From: Solobacterium sp.
Lineage (GTDB): Bacteria; Bacillota_I; Bacilli_A; Erysipelotrichales; Erysipelotrichaceae
Assembly: GCA_017469885.1 (NCBI GenBank)
Contig: JAFUFO010000005.1
Location: forward strand, 1-42,778
Length of the DNA: 42,778 nucleotides
Direction: 5' to 3'
Positions 8,676 to 21,885 of this stretch are shown in pieces. Position numbers and translations under genes: made by a program. Within the stretch, counting starts at the first letter, position 1; every line of letters begins with the position of its first letter. The notes under the pieces were generated by a model. It was not told where the DNA came from. It was given only the letters and a program-made list of their open reading frames with translations, and did no database searches.

Positions 8676-10724
8676 TCAGGCTTCTGACGGTTTCCGTTTC
8701 CTGAATATGTAATACACAATGCAGCCAGCGATGATCGCCCAGCCGATTGCTTTCTGTGCTGAGGAAGGACCTGCAGTTCCCATCTGCGCAGTTTTTGCAT
8801 GATCGTTATCGACCGTATATGCCTTGATACAGGCATTGCCGAATTCAAATACGTCTGCGGCATCGGTTTCCTGATTCAGTGTTTCGATATCGGTCCAGGC
8901 ATACCCGTCTGCGGCTTTTACACAGGCATAACTCTCATTCGGATTGCTTACTACTTTTAACCGGCATTCGCCGATATTGTCATCGGTCTGAAGGGATGGC
9001 TTTATGATATGTTCCAGGTTGAGCCAGGAGAGCTTCCGTCCTTCATGTTCTGTCACGACCCGCTCAACCACCGCAAAGGATTCGCCCTTCTTCAGACTGA
9101 CCGGTGTTTCCAGCGCAACGGTATGAAACCCTTTTTCCTTCAGGGAGACATCCATCATGGACGCATACTCCCCGGAGGACAGGTCACTGGTCTCATTGAT
9201 CTTTATGATCCGGATCTCTGCCTGCGCACCGGCAGCCGGCGCATAGACCGATACCGCGGTAAGGATTTCATCATTCTCCGCCGTAAAGATATTCGCCACT
9301 CTGGTCTCTTCATTATCCGTCGGCAGGGATACCGGATCGATGCTCATCTGTACCGCAAAGTCATACTGGTAGATGTTGTCATAATCAAACCCATCCTGTG
9401 CGTCATCTGCGCTCAGTGCGCAGGCACCGGTCATGGATCTGTCATAGTAACTGAGCCAGAAATAGCCGGTCCCATGGCCGTTTTCATCCTTGATGCCATA
9501 GTTGTATCTGCGATTGGTGATTGCCTCATTCTCGGTTCCCTCTGCCTCCGCAAGCATGGAATCCAGCTGGTCTTCATAGGTTTCATAGTTGGTGTCATAG
9601 CTTCCCCAGCTGTTCTTGATCAGAAATGCACCGTCTCCTTCGGGAATGGAATTGCGGTTTGCCCTGAAATTTTCTTTTGGAAAACTGTCATTCCATCCCA
9701 CGATGGACACCATGTGATTCAGCTTGAGCGTTTCTTCATCGTAATACTGCGCCCAGTTGGAATAGTTATAGTATTCGCCGTTTCCGGATTCCGTGGGCAT
9801 GGAGGAATCCGAGCCGTATTCCAGCATGACTGCCCCGTATGTGATCACGGCCTGTTTCAGACGGCGGATCGCGTCCGGATCATAGCCCGTCGTCACATAC
9901 CGTTCCTTCTTCCGGTCCACGTGAATGATATTCGGCGCATCCAGATAGACAAACTGCTGGATATGGGCAGCCGGGACGGCTGTTTTATCTTCCTCTGGAT
10001 TGCGCAGTCCGTATGCACTGACCCCTTCCGCTTCTTCCCGCATCGGTTCATACGGTTCCTGCTCTTCTGTCAGAGGTCCGGTCCAGTTGGTAAGCAGGTT
10101 CTGATTGGCACCGCCGAACCCGTTAAAGGAAAACTGTACGTTTGGTTCTTCCGTATGGAGCGGCATTGCGCCCTCTCCCTTCTGGGAGCCGTCTTCCTTT
10201 GGGACCATGTTCATATAGGCATGGTAAAACTCACTGAGATCGATCTCATCCGAGGCATTGGCAGGTTCAAACTGATCTGCGTTATTCACAATCATTCCGG
10301 CTGTTCCATTCCGTTTCCGGAGAAGATTGCTTTCAACGGAGGATATGGCACTGAATGCCCAGCAGGAACTGAACGCCCCCTGGGATTTTGCGATCGTGGA
10401 ATCCCCGACGGAAGGCAGATAATACTGCGGCAGAGCAGAAACATCAACTCCGTAATCCTCCGTCTGCCGGTTTCCGTAATATTCGTTGATCATTAATCCG
10501 ATGGTCGCAGGAACTTCCTGCTTGGTGTAGTATTCCCCATCCTCATCTTCCATCCGGTATGTTTTTACCCATGCGGAAAGTTCATCCCAGTCCTTCCGGT
10601 CTGTGATGCCGTCCTGGTTAAAATCAAATTCGATGCCTGCGGTTTCCACCGTTCCCTCCGCATGCGGAAAGATCAATGACATCCCAAGCACAATACATGT
10701 CAGAACCAGCAGTTTTGGTTTCAT
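8676..10724 (-). CDS. Exported papain-family (C1) cysteine protease with dockerin-type calcium loop
   Basis: A 682-residue secreted protease. Residues 1-24 form a signal peptide. Residues 34-45 match a dockerin/EF-hand calcium loop (D34, N36, D38, G39, D42, D45). The C1 catalytic residues are all present: Q115 and C121 (QGAFSSCWAF), H337 (NHMVSIVGW) and N371 (IKNSWG). The region after the catalytic domain resembles the beta-sandwich lectin-like domain found in bacterial C1 proteases. The C-terminus has a hydrophobic helix followed by FRKRK, so the enzyme should be membrane-anchored facing outside. It has its own terminator and sits between the atp operon and the surface proteins. It might process those proteins or degrade host peptides; the substrate cannot be told from sequence. 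Confidence 0.88.
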   Translation of the reverse strand: MKPKLLVLTCIVLGMSLIFPHAEGTVETAGIEFDFNQDGITDRKDWDELSAWVKTYRMEDEDGEYYTKQEVPATIGLMINEYYGNRQTEDYGVDVSALPQYYLPSVGDSTIAKSQGAFSSCWAFSAISSVESNLLRKRNGTAGMIVNNADQFEPANASDEIDLSEFYHAYMNMVPKEDGSQKGEGAMPLHTEEPNVQFSFNGFGGANQNLLTNWTGPLTEEQEPYEPMREEAEGVSAYGLRNPEEDKTAVPAAHIQQFVYLDAPNIIHVDRKKERYVTTGYDPDAIRRLKQAVITYGAVMLEYGSDSSMPTESGNGEYYNYSNWAQYYDEETLKLNHMVSIVGWNDSFPKENFRANRNSIPEGDGAFLIKNSWGSYDTNYETYEDQLDSMLAEAEGTENEAITNRRYNYGIKDENGHGTGYFWLSYYDRSMTGACALSADDAQDGFDYDNIYQYDFAVQMSIDPVSLPTDNEETRVANIFTAENDEILTAVSVYAPAAGAQAEIRIIKINETSDLSSGEYASMMDVSLKEKGFHTVALETPVSLKKGESFAVVERVVTEHEGRKLSWLNLEHIIKPSLQTDDNIGECRLKVVSNPNESYACVKAADGYAWTDIETLNQETDAADVFEFGNACIKAYTVDNDHAKTAQMGTAGPSSAQKAIGWAIIAGCIVYYIFRKRKPSEA

Positions 10725-10794
10725 GAAAGTATTCTACCGCAAACAGGTAATGCATGTTTCCGAAATACACAAAAAGTACAAACGGATGGCACAG

Positions 10795-10823
10795 AAAAAG
10801 GATGACCGATATCAGTCATCCTT
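10795..10823 (-). terminator. Rho-independent terminator of the atp operon
   Basis: A 9-bp stem (10798-10806 with 10815-10823) with an 8-nt loop is followed on the minus strand by TTTTT (the first two of these T lie within the stem). It starts about 20 bp past the atpC stop and ends the long minus-strand gene run. Confidence 0.85.
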
Positions 10824-10843
10824 CATTCATGATCATTCGTAAC

Positions 10844-12651
<1,808 letters not shown>

Positions 12652-13497
12652 TCAGACTGCTTCGGAGCCGCCGACGATTTCGGTGATCTCCTGGGTAATC
12701 GCAGCCTGTCTGGCTTTGTTATATTCCAGCAGCAGTTCACTGCTGAGTTCATCTGCGTTGTCGGTAGCCGTCTTCATGGCCATACGCCGGCTTCCCTGTT
12801 CACTGGTTGCGGATTCCATCCATGCGCTGTAGACCATATCCGCCAGCATCATGGGCATGATCTCGTTGAGGATCGTTTCCGCATTCGGCTCAAACAGGGT
12901 TTCCGCCTGCGGGCCTTCCTTTACTTCCTGTTCCTCAAGTTCACACGGCAGCAGCTGCAGTGTTTCCGGACGGAAGGACATCGTATTCACGAAGCGGGTC
13001 CGGATCAGCTGCAGGGTGCCGAACTCATGGTGGAAGTACATCTCCATTGCGGACTGGATGTATTCCCGGATCTTCTGCGGCGTTACCGCATCCGTGGATA
13101 CCGGCTCCTTGTTCAGGAGTTTATATCCGTTTTCCGTCATGGTCCGGTACAGGGATGTGCCGACCAGGAAGATCGGGTCTTCCTTGGTCAGGGTATCCTT
13201 GACATACCGCATGATATTCATGTTGTACGCACCGCATAATCCCATGTCACTGCAGAAGACGATCGTCACCTTTTTATCGGTGTTTCCCTTCTGCATATAC
13301 GGACTGTCGATCCCCGGGTTGTTCGCAACGATCTCATTGACGGTTTCCCGCAGACGCATCGCGTATTCCCGGTTAGCCTCCATCGCAGCACGCTGGCGGA
13401 AGAGTTTCGCATTGGCGATCATCTCCATGGCCTTGGTGATCTTGCGGGTGGAGTTTACCGAGCGGATCCGGGTGCGCAGTGCCTGCATCGACTGCAT
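12652..13497 (-). CDS. atpG: ATP synthase F1 gamma subunit
   Basis: 281-residue rotor shaft of F1. The conserved N-terminal helix RIRSVNSTRKITKAMEMIA and a C-terminal helix with NATDNADEL-like sequence (here KTATDNADELSSEL) are present. The gene starts 1 bp after the atpA stop. Confidence 0.97.
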   Translation of the reverse strand: MQSMQALRTRIRSVNSTRKITKAMEMIANAKLFRQRAAMEANREYAMRLRETVNEIVANNPGIDSPYMQKGNTDKKVTIVFCSDMGLCGAYNMNIMRYVKDTLTKEDPIFLVGTSLYRTMTENGYKLLNKEPVSTDAVTPQKIREYIQSAMEMYFHHEFGTLQLIRTRFVNTMSFRPETLQLLPCELEEQEVKEGPQAETLFEPNAETILNEIMPMMLADMVYSAWMESATSEQGSRRMAMKTATDNADELSSELLLEYNKARQAAITQEITEIVGGSEAV

Positions 13498-13498
13498 A

Positions 13499-15550
<2,052 letters not shown>

Positions 15551-15561
<11 letters not shown>

Positions 15562-16063
15562 CGGTCGCTTCCTTCACAAAGGCATCGATTGCCTTTTCGT
15601 CCAGTTCCTCTGCACTGTCTTTCGCAAGGAGCTTGCCGGCGGCTGCCATCGCAACCTCGACCATCTCCCTCTGCATATCACTGTACATGGCATCCCGTTC
15701 CGCCTGCATCTGCTCGCGCGCCTTTCTGCGGACCATGTCCGCTTCCTTGTTGGCTTCCGCAAGAATGCTTTCCTTGCGGCTTCCGGCTTCCTTCACCGCC
15801 GCCGCAACGATTTCCTCGGACCGGCTTCCCGCGTTCTTCAGCTGAAGAGCTGCCGCTTCACGGTCACTCTCCGCCGCCTGACGCGCCTGTTCACCCGCCG
15901 CAAGGTCTTCCTGCATTTTCTCACCGCGCTTTGCGAGGAATTCCTTTACGGAACTCCAGAGGTATTTCCTCATCATGAGAAACAGTACGAGCGTACTGCA
16001 GAGCTGTACGATCATCGTCACAGGATTGGGTACCAGCTGTCCTACGATGTCGACATCAATCAT
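15551..16063 (-). CDS. atpF: ATP synthase Fo b subunit
   Basis: 170 residues. One N-terminal membrane helix (about 15-33, MIVQLCSTLVLFLMM) is followed by a long charged, Ala/Glu-rich coiled coil. This is the peripheral stalk, which dimerises and contacts delta. It lies between atpE (18 bp away) and atpH (overlapping). Confidence 0.95.
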
Positions 16064-16081
16064 TGTGTCTTTGTCTCCGTA

Positions 16082-16321
16082 TTACAGGCTCGGATATACG
16101 AACATCAGCAGGATCGCAACCAGCAGTCCGTAAATCGCGCAGGTCTCCGAAAGCGCGATACCGAGAATCATTGTCGAACGGATCTTCGACTCCGCTTCCG
16201 GATTTTTTCCGATCGCGTCGCACGCGTGTGCAGCGGCAGTACCTTCACCAAGACCGGTCATCATACCGGCACAAACTGCGAGTCCTGCGCCAATGGCAAT
16301 TAAACCCTTATTGATATCCAT
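16082..16321 (-). CDS. atpE: ATP synthase Fo c subunit with two membrane carboxylates
   Basis: 79-residue two-helix proteolipid of the rotor ring. Helix 1 contains GLGEG with E26, and helix 2 contains the ion-binding SET motif with E59, T60 and Y64. The loop has the usual N-P-E (40-42). In sodium-coupled c subunits the helix-1 position is Gln or Glu and is followed in helix 2 by E-S/T...Y. The Glu/Glu form is known from the Fusobacterium-type ring. This sequence fits that pattern better than a simple proton type, so sodium coupling is likely but inferred. Confidence 0.96.
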   Translation of the reverse strand: MDINKGLIAIGAGLAVCAGMMTGLGEGTAAAHACDAIGKNPEAESKIRSTMILGIALSETCAIYGLLVAILLMFVYPSL

Positions 16322-16333
16322 AATTTATCCTCC

Positions 16334-17047
16334 CTATGCGATACCTTTTCTGACCTCTTCGGGCATATCGTTCCCGATGAGGACCATTGTTAATGTGACA
16401 AATACCAGCGTCTGAATGAAGCCGGAGAAGAGATCGAAATACGCGTGCAGCACCGGCGCGATTACCGGCGCCATGAAGTTGAACACGTTGTCTGCCCCGA
16501 AGAGCTTTCCGATCATATTGGAGAGACCCTGGGTCGCTCCGTAAATCAGCTGCATCATGATCGTTCCGCACAGAATGTTTCCGAACAGACGGATCGACAT
16601 CGAGATCATCGTGGAGAACTTACCGATTATGTTCATCGGTAACATCACCGCGATCGGCTCGAGGAATCCATGCAGGTAACCCTTGATGCCCTGGTACTTC
16701 AGTTCCGTGATCTGAATCAGCAGCCAAGTGATAAAGGCGAGAAACAGCGTGACGGAAAGATTGGACGTCGGAGAATTCAGTCCGAACAGCGAGATCGTGT
16801 TCGAACAGAAGATATATACCCACAGCACCAGGATGTACGGGGTAAGAATATCTGCGGTCTTTTCACCGACATTGTCCGTGACACTGCGGTGGACCATCTG
16901 TACGCCGAGGATCACCGGCAGGATAATTCCCTTCGGCTCTGCCAGGGGATCTGCTTTATCAATTTTCTTTGATAACAGAATGATGCCGATGCCGAGAATG
17001 ATGGTCAGAAGAATAATGACATATACATCTGACTGTATCTTCATCAC
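16334..17047 (-). CDS. atpB: ATP synthase Fo a subunit
   Basis: 237-residue polytopic membrane protein forming the ion channel with the c-ring. The essential arginine is R153 in SMSIRLFGN. Several membrane helices are evident, including one at about 8-26. It overlaps atpI by 4 bp and is followed by atpE after 12 bp. Confidence 0.96.
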   Translation of the reverse strand: MMKIQSDVYVIILLTIILGIGIILLSKKIDKADPLAEPKGIILPVILGVQMVHRSVTDNVGEKTADILTPYILVLWVYIFCSNTISLFGLNSPTSNLSVTLFLAFITWLLIQITELKYQGIKGYLHGFLEPIAVMLPMNIIGKFSTMISMSIRLFGNILCGTIMMQLIYGATQGLSNMIGKLFGADNVFNFMAPVIAPVLHAYFDLFSGFIQTLVFVTLTMVLIGNDMPEEVRKGIA

Positions 17048-17409
17048 ACCGCCTCCTTTCGCTTGAATAATTCACTGATAATAATAGCGGATTTTACCGC
17101 CGTTAGTCCCACTGCAGTTGAAAAAATATTCAAAATGCCCGAATTGTTTACCGCATACAGCAGGATTCCGCCCATCAGGGCGAAGTTGATGAGAAAATGC
17201 GGAAGTCCGGTGAACTTTCCGGCAGTACGCCGGTCCATCACCCTGTTCCAGTAATACACGTTCCATTCATAGATGATGACCGAAAGCACCGTGCCTGCGA
17301 TCATGCCCAGCCCGACCGGCCGTTTCCAGAAACACAAGAGAATGCCGATGAGCAGAAACCCATAGATACTATACCGCATGAAGCGGCTGTCCGGGTGACG
17401 CAGTGACAT
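17044..17409 (-). CDS. AtpI-like membrane protein
   Basis: 121 residues with four likely membrane segments and short loops. The position at the head of the atp genes and the topology fit the AtpI/ATP synthase I family, thought to help assemble the c-ring or transport Mg2+. Sequence conservation in this family is low, so the call rests mainly on context. It starts 3 bp after parB and overlaps atpB by 4 bp. Confidence 0.7.
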   Translation of the reverse strand: MSLRHPDSRFMRYSIYGFLLIGILLCFWKRPVGLGMIAGTVLSVIIYEWNVYYWNRVMDRRTAGKFTGLPHFLINFALMGGILLYAVNNSGILNIFSTAVGLTAVKSAIIISELFKRKEAV

Positions 17410-17412
17410 GCG

Positions 17413-18303
17413 TTACTCCTCGATCATTCCGAGCAGATCGAGAATGCGGTTGAGATCAGCCGTATCCGTGAACCGGATGTTCAGATTCTTTCCGCTGATC
17501 GAAACCTTCGTGCCAAGCTTTGACGTCATCCGGTTTTCCAGATCCCGGATGAGCGGATCCTTTTCCGGTTCCCGGCGGAGTTTCTTTTCCGGTTTGTTTC
17601 CGCCGGCAAGCTCCTTCACATAGCGCTCGACTTCGCGGACGGACATGCGTTCCTTCCGGATCTTTTCTGCCGCCTCGATCATTTCCTCTTCGTCATTCAG
17701 CCCAAGCAGCGGACGGACATGGCCCATGGTCAGCTGCTTTTCGGTGACCATCTCCTGGACGGGATACGGCAGCTTAAGCAGCCGTAACATATTCGCACAG
17801 TATTCACGGGATTTTCCGACCCGCTCTGCGAGCTGTTCCTGCGTATAGCCGAGCCGCTTGATCAGCGATTCATAGGCCGCCGCTTCTTCAATCGGATTGA
17901 GGTTTTCACGCTGCACGTTTTCGAGCAGGGAAATCTCCATCATCTCTTCATCGGTGAAGTCCACCGAGATTGCCGGCACCGTCGCAAGACCTGCGATCTT
18001 TGCGGCCCGTAAACGGCGTTCGCCCGCGATCAGCTCATAGCCCTGAACGCTGGGCCGTACGAGCAGCGGGGTAAAGATGCCGTGCAGGCGGATCGAATCC
18101 GCCAGTTCATTCAGGGACTTCTCCTCAAATTCCTTACGCGGCTGGTAGGGGTTCGGACGGATCTCCGATACCGGGATCTCCACTTCCTTGCGTCCCGGCG
18201 CATCGCCGCCGTTATTCTGAATGTCTTCCAGGAACTGTTCGACATCGGAACCGAATATGGAATTCAGTCCTCTGCCAAGTCCGCTCTTTTTCTTATCTGC
18301 CAT
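17413..18303 (-). CDS. parB: Chromosome-partitioning protein ParB (Spo0J)
   Basis: 296-residue DNA-binding CTPase that loads at parS sites and spreads. The basic N-terminus (KKKSGLGRGLNSIFG) is the usual ParA-contact region. The CTP-binding motifs GERRLRA (94-100) and ENVQRENL (128-135) are intact. A helix-turn-helix follows (TQEQLAERVGKS...), then a C-terminal dimerisation domain. It lies 3 bp after parA and 3 bp before atpI, in the same direction. Confidence 0.95.
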   Translation of the reverse strand: MADKKKSGLGRGLNSIFGSDVEQFLEDIQNNGGDAPGRKEVEIPVSEIRPNPYQPRKEFEEKSLNELADSIRLHGIFTPLLVRPSVQGYELIAGERRLRAAKIAGLATVPAISVDFTDEEMMEISLLENVQRENLNPIEEAAAYESLIKRLGYTQEQLAERVGKSREYCANMLRLLKLPYPVQEMVTEKQLTMGHVRPLLGLNDEEEMIEAAEKIRKERMSVREVERYVKELAGGNKPEKKLRREPEKDPLIRDLENRMTSKLGTKVSISGKNLNIRFTDTADLNRILDLLGMIEE

Positions 18304-18306
18304 ACG

Positions 18307-19092
18307 TTACCTCTTTTCGTTCTGCGCGATGACTTCCTTGACGAGGCCGACATATGCCTTGGCCCCTTCGGAACGGGTGTCGTATTCGAAGATGCTTTCC
18401 CCACGGCTGGGCGCTTCGGAAAGACGCACGTTGCGCGGGATATAGCACCGGTAAACCTTTTCCTTGAAGTACTTGCGCACTTCCTGCTGGACTTCCACGG
18501 AAAGCTTGGTTCTTACATCGAACATCGTAAGCAGAACGCCTTCGATGGAAAGCTGCGGATTCCATAACCGCTGGACAAGCCGGATCGTGGAAAGCAGCTG
18601 GGTCAGACCTTCGAGTGCGAAGTATTCACACTGTACGGGAATCATGACCGAATCCGCCGCGGTCAGCGCATTGGTGTTAAGCAGACCGAGGCTCGGCGGG
18701 CAGTCGATGATAATGTAGTCATACTTCCAGCGCACCGCGTCGAGCTTCTGTTTCAGAAGATGTTCACGGCCCACCTCATAGAGGTTGGAAGCCATCTCGA
18801 CATCCGCACCGGACAGATCGATCGTCGCCGGAAGCACGTCCAGCGGCGGCATATCCAGGGTAATGGCGTCCTGTTCGACGGTGTCGTTTCCCATCAGAAC
18901 CTGATAGACGCTGTGATTATGGTCAAATCCGGCCGCTCCGGCACCGATGCCGTTGGTCGCATTTCCCTGCGGGTCAAAGTCCACAAGCAGGACGCGCTTG
19001 TCCGCATAAGCAAGACCCGCCGCAAGGTTGATCGATGTCGTCGTCTTTCCGACGCCGCCTTTCTGATTCGCTACTGCGATAATTTTCCCCAT
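18307..19092 (-). CDS. parA: Chromosome-partitioning ATPase ParA (Soj)
   Basis: 261-residue ATPase with the deviant Walker A KGGVGKTT (11-18), the LLVDFDPQGN motif and IIIDCPPSLG. It drives segregation with ParB and, in Firmicutes, modulates DnaA. It lies between noc and parB, the same order as in Bacillus. Confidence 0.96.
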   Translation of the reverse strand: MGKIIAVANQKGGVGKTTTSINLAAGLAYADKRVLLVDFDPQGNATNGIGAGAAGFDHNHSVYQVLMGNDTVEQDAITLDMPPLDVLPATIDLSGADVEMASNLYEVGREHLLKQKLDAVRWKYDYIIIDCPPSLGLLNTNALTAADSVMIPVQCEYFALEGLTQLLSTIRLVQRLWNPQLSIEGVLLTMFDVRTKLSVEVQQEVRKYFKEKVYRCYIPRNVRLSEAPSRGESIFEYDTRSEGAKAYVGLVKEVIAQNEKR

Positions 19093-19110
19093 AGTTTCTG
19101 TATCTCCGTT

Positions 19111-19917
19111 TTATTTGGGGAAGCGGATGATGATCCGGACATCCGTCAGGGATTCTTCCTGTTCGGCCACCACATCGATTCCCATTTTCTTAATCATATT
19201 CACGCACTGATTCACGGAGTTGATTCCGATCTGTGTGCTGCGCGCAAATCCTTTTGTCTTCGTTTTGCGCCGGTTCTTCTTTTTCGCTCCGGCGATCTTT
19301 TCCACATAGGCCTCTGTCTGACGGACATTGAGGCTGCGGTCTTCCACATAGTGATAAGCAGCTGCCTGTTTCTCTGCCGGCAGTGCGAGTAATGCCCGGG
19401 CATGACGCTCGGAAAGCTTGCGGTCGGCAACTGCCTCCTGCACTTCCTGCGGAAGGTTGAGCAGCCGGATCTTGTTTGCGATGGCGGACTGCGATTTGCC
19501 CACCCGCTTTGCGAGTTCCTCCTGGGTCAGATTGGCCTGCCGCATGATCTGCACATAGCCCTTGGCCTCTTCCACCGCGGTGAGGTTTTCCCGCTGGATG
19601 TTTTCCACCATGGCCATTTCCGCCGCCTGGTTTTCACTCGGCGAAAGAATATAGCACGGCACGGTCTCAAACCCCGCATCCATGCAGGCACGCCAGCGGC
19701 GTTCGCCCGCAATGATCTCATAGTGGTCTTCCACCTGCCGTACGGTGATCGGCTGAATCAGACCGTTTACCCGGATCGAGTCCGTCAGCTCCTTCATTGC
19801 GGTCTCATCGAAGTGAAGCCGCGGCTGATAACGGCTGGCACGGATATCACCGATCGGCAGATCCACCGTTTTTCCGGTGCGGTCCCGTTCAAAGATGTCG
19901 AATATCGAGCGTGCCAT
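19111..19917 (-). CDS. noc: Nucleoid-occlusion ParB-family protein Noc
   Basis: 268-residue ParB paralogue. The short N-terminus (MARSIFDIFERD) could form an amphipathic membrane-binding helix, as in Noc, and lacks the basic ParA-contact sequence seen in ParB. The CTP-binding motif GERRWRA (71-77), ENIQRENL and a helix-turn-helix are present. A basic linker (KKKNRRKTKTK) leads to the C-terminal domain. Noc couples division-site choice to chromosome position. Its place between rsmG and parA supports Noc over a second ParB. Confidence 0.88.
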   Translation of the reverse strand: MARSIFDIFERDRTGKTVDLPIGDIRASRYQPRLHFDETAMKELTDSIRVNGLIQPITVRQVEDHYEIIAGERRWRACMDAGFETVPCYILSPSENQAAEMAMVENIQRENLTAVEEAKGYVQIMRQANLTQEELAKRVGKSQSAIANKIRLLNLPQEVQEAVADRKLSERHARALLALPAEKQAAAYHYVEDRSLNVRQTEAYVEKIAGAKKKNRRKTKTKGFARSTQIGINSVNQCVNMIKKMGIDVVAEQEESLTDVRIIIRFPK

Positions 19918-19918
19918 A

Positions 19919-20629
19919 TCAGTGTTTCTCCTTCAGCGGCTTCTGCTTGATCTTCGCATACGGACGCGGATAACCGGCCGGGGTCGGCTTCTGCTTTTCC
20001 GCAAGGATCAGCGTCCTTGTTTCCCCGCACGGAAGCGTATCTTCATAGACCTTCGGTTCCCCGCATCCAAGCAGCTTCAGCGCATAACCCGCTTCCTGCA
20101 GTTCTTCTTCCCCATGCAGGCCCTTCATCGCCGCAAAGGTGCCGCCCGGTTTTACCAGCGGAACACACAGTTCGGAAAGCATCGTGAGATTTGCGACGGC
20201 ACGGGCCGTCACCATATCAAACGCTTCCCGGTGCTTCGCCGCAAACTCCTCTGCCCGGCCGTTGACGACCGTCACATTGGAAAGGTTCAGTTCATTTTTA
20301 GCGGTATTGAGAAACGTGCACCGCTTGGCGATCGGTTCAATCAGAGTGAACTGCACGTCCGGCAGTGCGGATGCCCAGACAAGCCCCGGAAAACCGGCGC
20401 CGCTGCCGACATCGCATACCTTCCCCTCCGGATGAACATGACAAAGCGGGATCAGGCAGTCCAGGAGGTGCTTTTCATACGCTTCCTCCGGATCCCTGAT
20501 CGCCGTCAGGTTCATTCGCTGATTCCAGTCCAGAACCAGATCAATGAGGCGGATCATGGTATCGATTCCGGATTCAGAGGCGGGAAGTTTCCGCCGCAGG
20601 ATTTCCATTCGCAGTTCGTCGGGTGTCAT
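19919..20629 (-). CDS. rsmG: 16S rRNA (guanine527-N7)-methyltransferase RsmG
   Basis: 236 residues, the normal size. The SAM-binding motif is VCDVGSGAGFPGLVWA, and the family motif RMNLTAI is near residue 40. It methylates G527 of 16S rRNA; loss of this enzyme gives low-level streptomycin resistance in many bacteria. It starts 1 bp before noc begins. Confidence 0.95.
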   Translation of the reverse strand: MTPDELRMEILRRKLPASESGIDTMIRLIDLVLDWNQRMNLTAIRDPEEAYEKHLLDCLIPLCHVHPEGKVCDVGSGAGFPGLVWASALPDVQFTLIEPIAKRCTFLNTAKNELNLSNVTVVNGRAEEFAAKHREAFDMVTARAVANLTMLSELCVPLVKPGGTFAAMKGLHGEEELQEAGYALKLLGCGEPKVYEDTLPCGETRTLILAEKQKPTPAGYPRPYAKIKQKPLKEKH

Positions 20630-20670
20630 AAGATGAACTCATTTTACACTATTATTTCCCAGGCTGAGGC

Positions 20671-21885
20671 TTATCCTCTGCGTTCCAGGAAATTTTTTAT
20701 GTGGATAATTTCGTTTTCCACAATTTCAAGGGTCTCCTCATCCGGCGCAAAGAAGCTCGAATAGGAGAAATACACCACGCCGTCTCCGCCGCCGGAGAAT
20801 ACCGTCTCCATCTGGCGTGCCATCATATCATCGTGTTCCACCCATTCATTATTAATAGATTCATTATTATCGGAGAGGTTCATACGCAGACCGATGACAT
20901 AGGCCGCAAGACCGACAAGCAGGCGGACATCGGAATCCCCGATGACCCCTTTCCACTCTTCAAACGTCGGTTCAAACGGTTTGATCGGATGGAGATAGCC
21001 CCAGTAGATCTGGGGAATCAGATAATCCACCGTTCCCTGTTCGACCCAGTGATACGGGTTGGCATACAGGAGGGTGATGCAGTTATCGATATTTCCCGCC
21101 GGGGAAATACCGAATTCGATGTTCGGATCAAACGCTTTTACCGTGTCATGGATCTGTTTCACCATCGTATCCGTATTGTTCATCCGGAAGTCTTCCAGGG
21201 TCAGGCTTTCATTTTCTTCCTGCGCTCTGGAAAAGATGTAGGCATCGAAGCTGCGCTCCGTCCCGTACGGATAGAAGTAGTCATCCATATGGATGCCGTC
21301 GGGCTGATACTTCTCCAGCAGTTCCTGCACAACCGAACAGATCAGGGAACGCACTTCCGGATAGGCCGGATTCAGATAATACCGGTCCCCGTTCTGACGC
21401 ACCCGCTCATCGTTGGATTCGATCCATTTGCGGATGATGAAATCCTGCGGAAGGTTTTCCGCTTCACTGACGAGCACCGAGCGCATCGGGTTGATCCAGG
21501 CATGAACGGAAATATCCGCGGCCTTTGCGCTTTCCGCAAAGATCTTAAACGGGTCATAGTCCATTCCGCTGATCACGGATGATTTCGGATAGATATCCGA
21601 GTCATAGAAGGCATCCGTAAAGGCAACCGTATGGAGGTAGAGGGTGTTGACTCCGACTTCCTTCATGTTGGATACCGCCTGACGCGTGAATTCCGTGAAT
21701 TCCTCTTCATTCATGCCGGCGCAGAGGTCACGGTATTCGATGTAGGAAAACCAGATGCCAATGGTTTCTTCGTGTTCGGCAGGGGTTTCACTCGCCGCAG
21801 GTTCCTGCGGTGCCTCCTCTTTCTTACAGCCTGTCATGCATAACAGGCTTCCCGCAAGCAGGAAGGTCAGAAGCTTACGGAACAC
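20671..21885 (-). CDS. Glycosyl-hydrolase-like lipoprotein (DUF187/YngK family)
   Basis: 404 residues with a lipoprotein signal (lipobox MTGC, C20) and a short Glu/Ala linker. The rest is a TIM-barrel of the DUF187/GHL10 type: NTLYLHTVAF, HAWINPMR, YLNPAYPEVR, DGIHMDDYFYPYG and GISPAGN are characteristic. Members act on, or bind, cell-wall or extracellular polysaccharide; the exact substrate is not known. It overlaps the next upstream gene by 11 bp and is 41 bp from rsmG. It is an unusual resident of the mnmG-rsmG interval. Confidence 0.85.
   Translation of the reverse strand: MFRKLLTFLLAGSLLCMTGCKKEEAPQEPAASETPAEHEETIGIWFSYIEYRDLCAGMNEEEFTEFTRQAVSNMKEVGVNTLYLHTVAFTDAFYDSDIYPKSSVISGMDYDPFKIFAESAKAADISVHAWINPMRSVLVSEAENLPQDFIIRKWIESNDERVRQNGDRYYLNPAYPEVRSLICSVVQELLEKYQPDGIHMDDYFYPYGTERSFDAYIFSRAQEENESLTLEDFRMNNTDTMVKQIHDTVKAFDPNIEFGISPAGNIDNCITLLYANPYHWVEQGTVDYLIPQIYWGYLHPIKPFEPTFEEWKGVIGDSDVRLLVGLAAYVIGLRMNLSDNNESINNEWVEHDDMMARQMETVFSGGGDGVVYFSYSSFFAPDEETLEIVENEIIHIKNFLERRG

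Noticed and set aside
19392-19403. ATGCCCGGGCAT palindrome inside noc, recalling a Noc-binding site
   Set aside because: Known Noc sites have ATTTCCCGGGAAAT; only the centre matches, and such palindromes occur by chance in this GC-rich DNA.
17413-19917. Possible plasmid-type partition module
   Set aside because: The rsmG-noc-parA-parB order next to mnmG and atp genes is the chromosomal arrangement.
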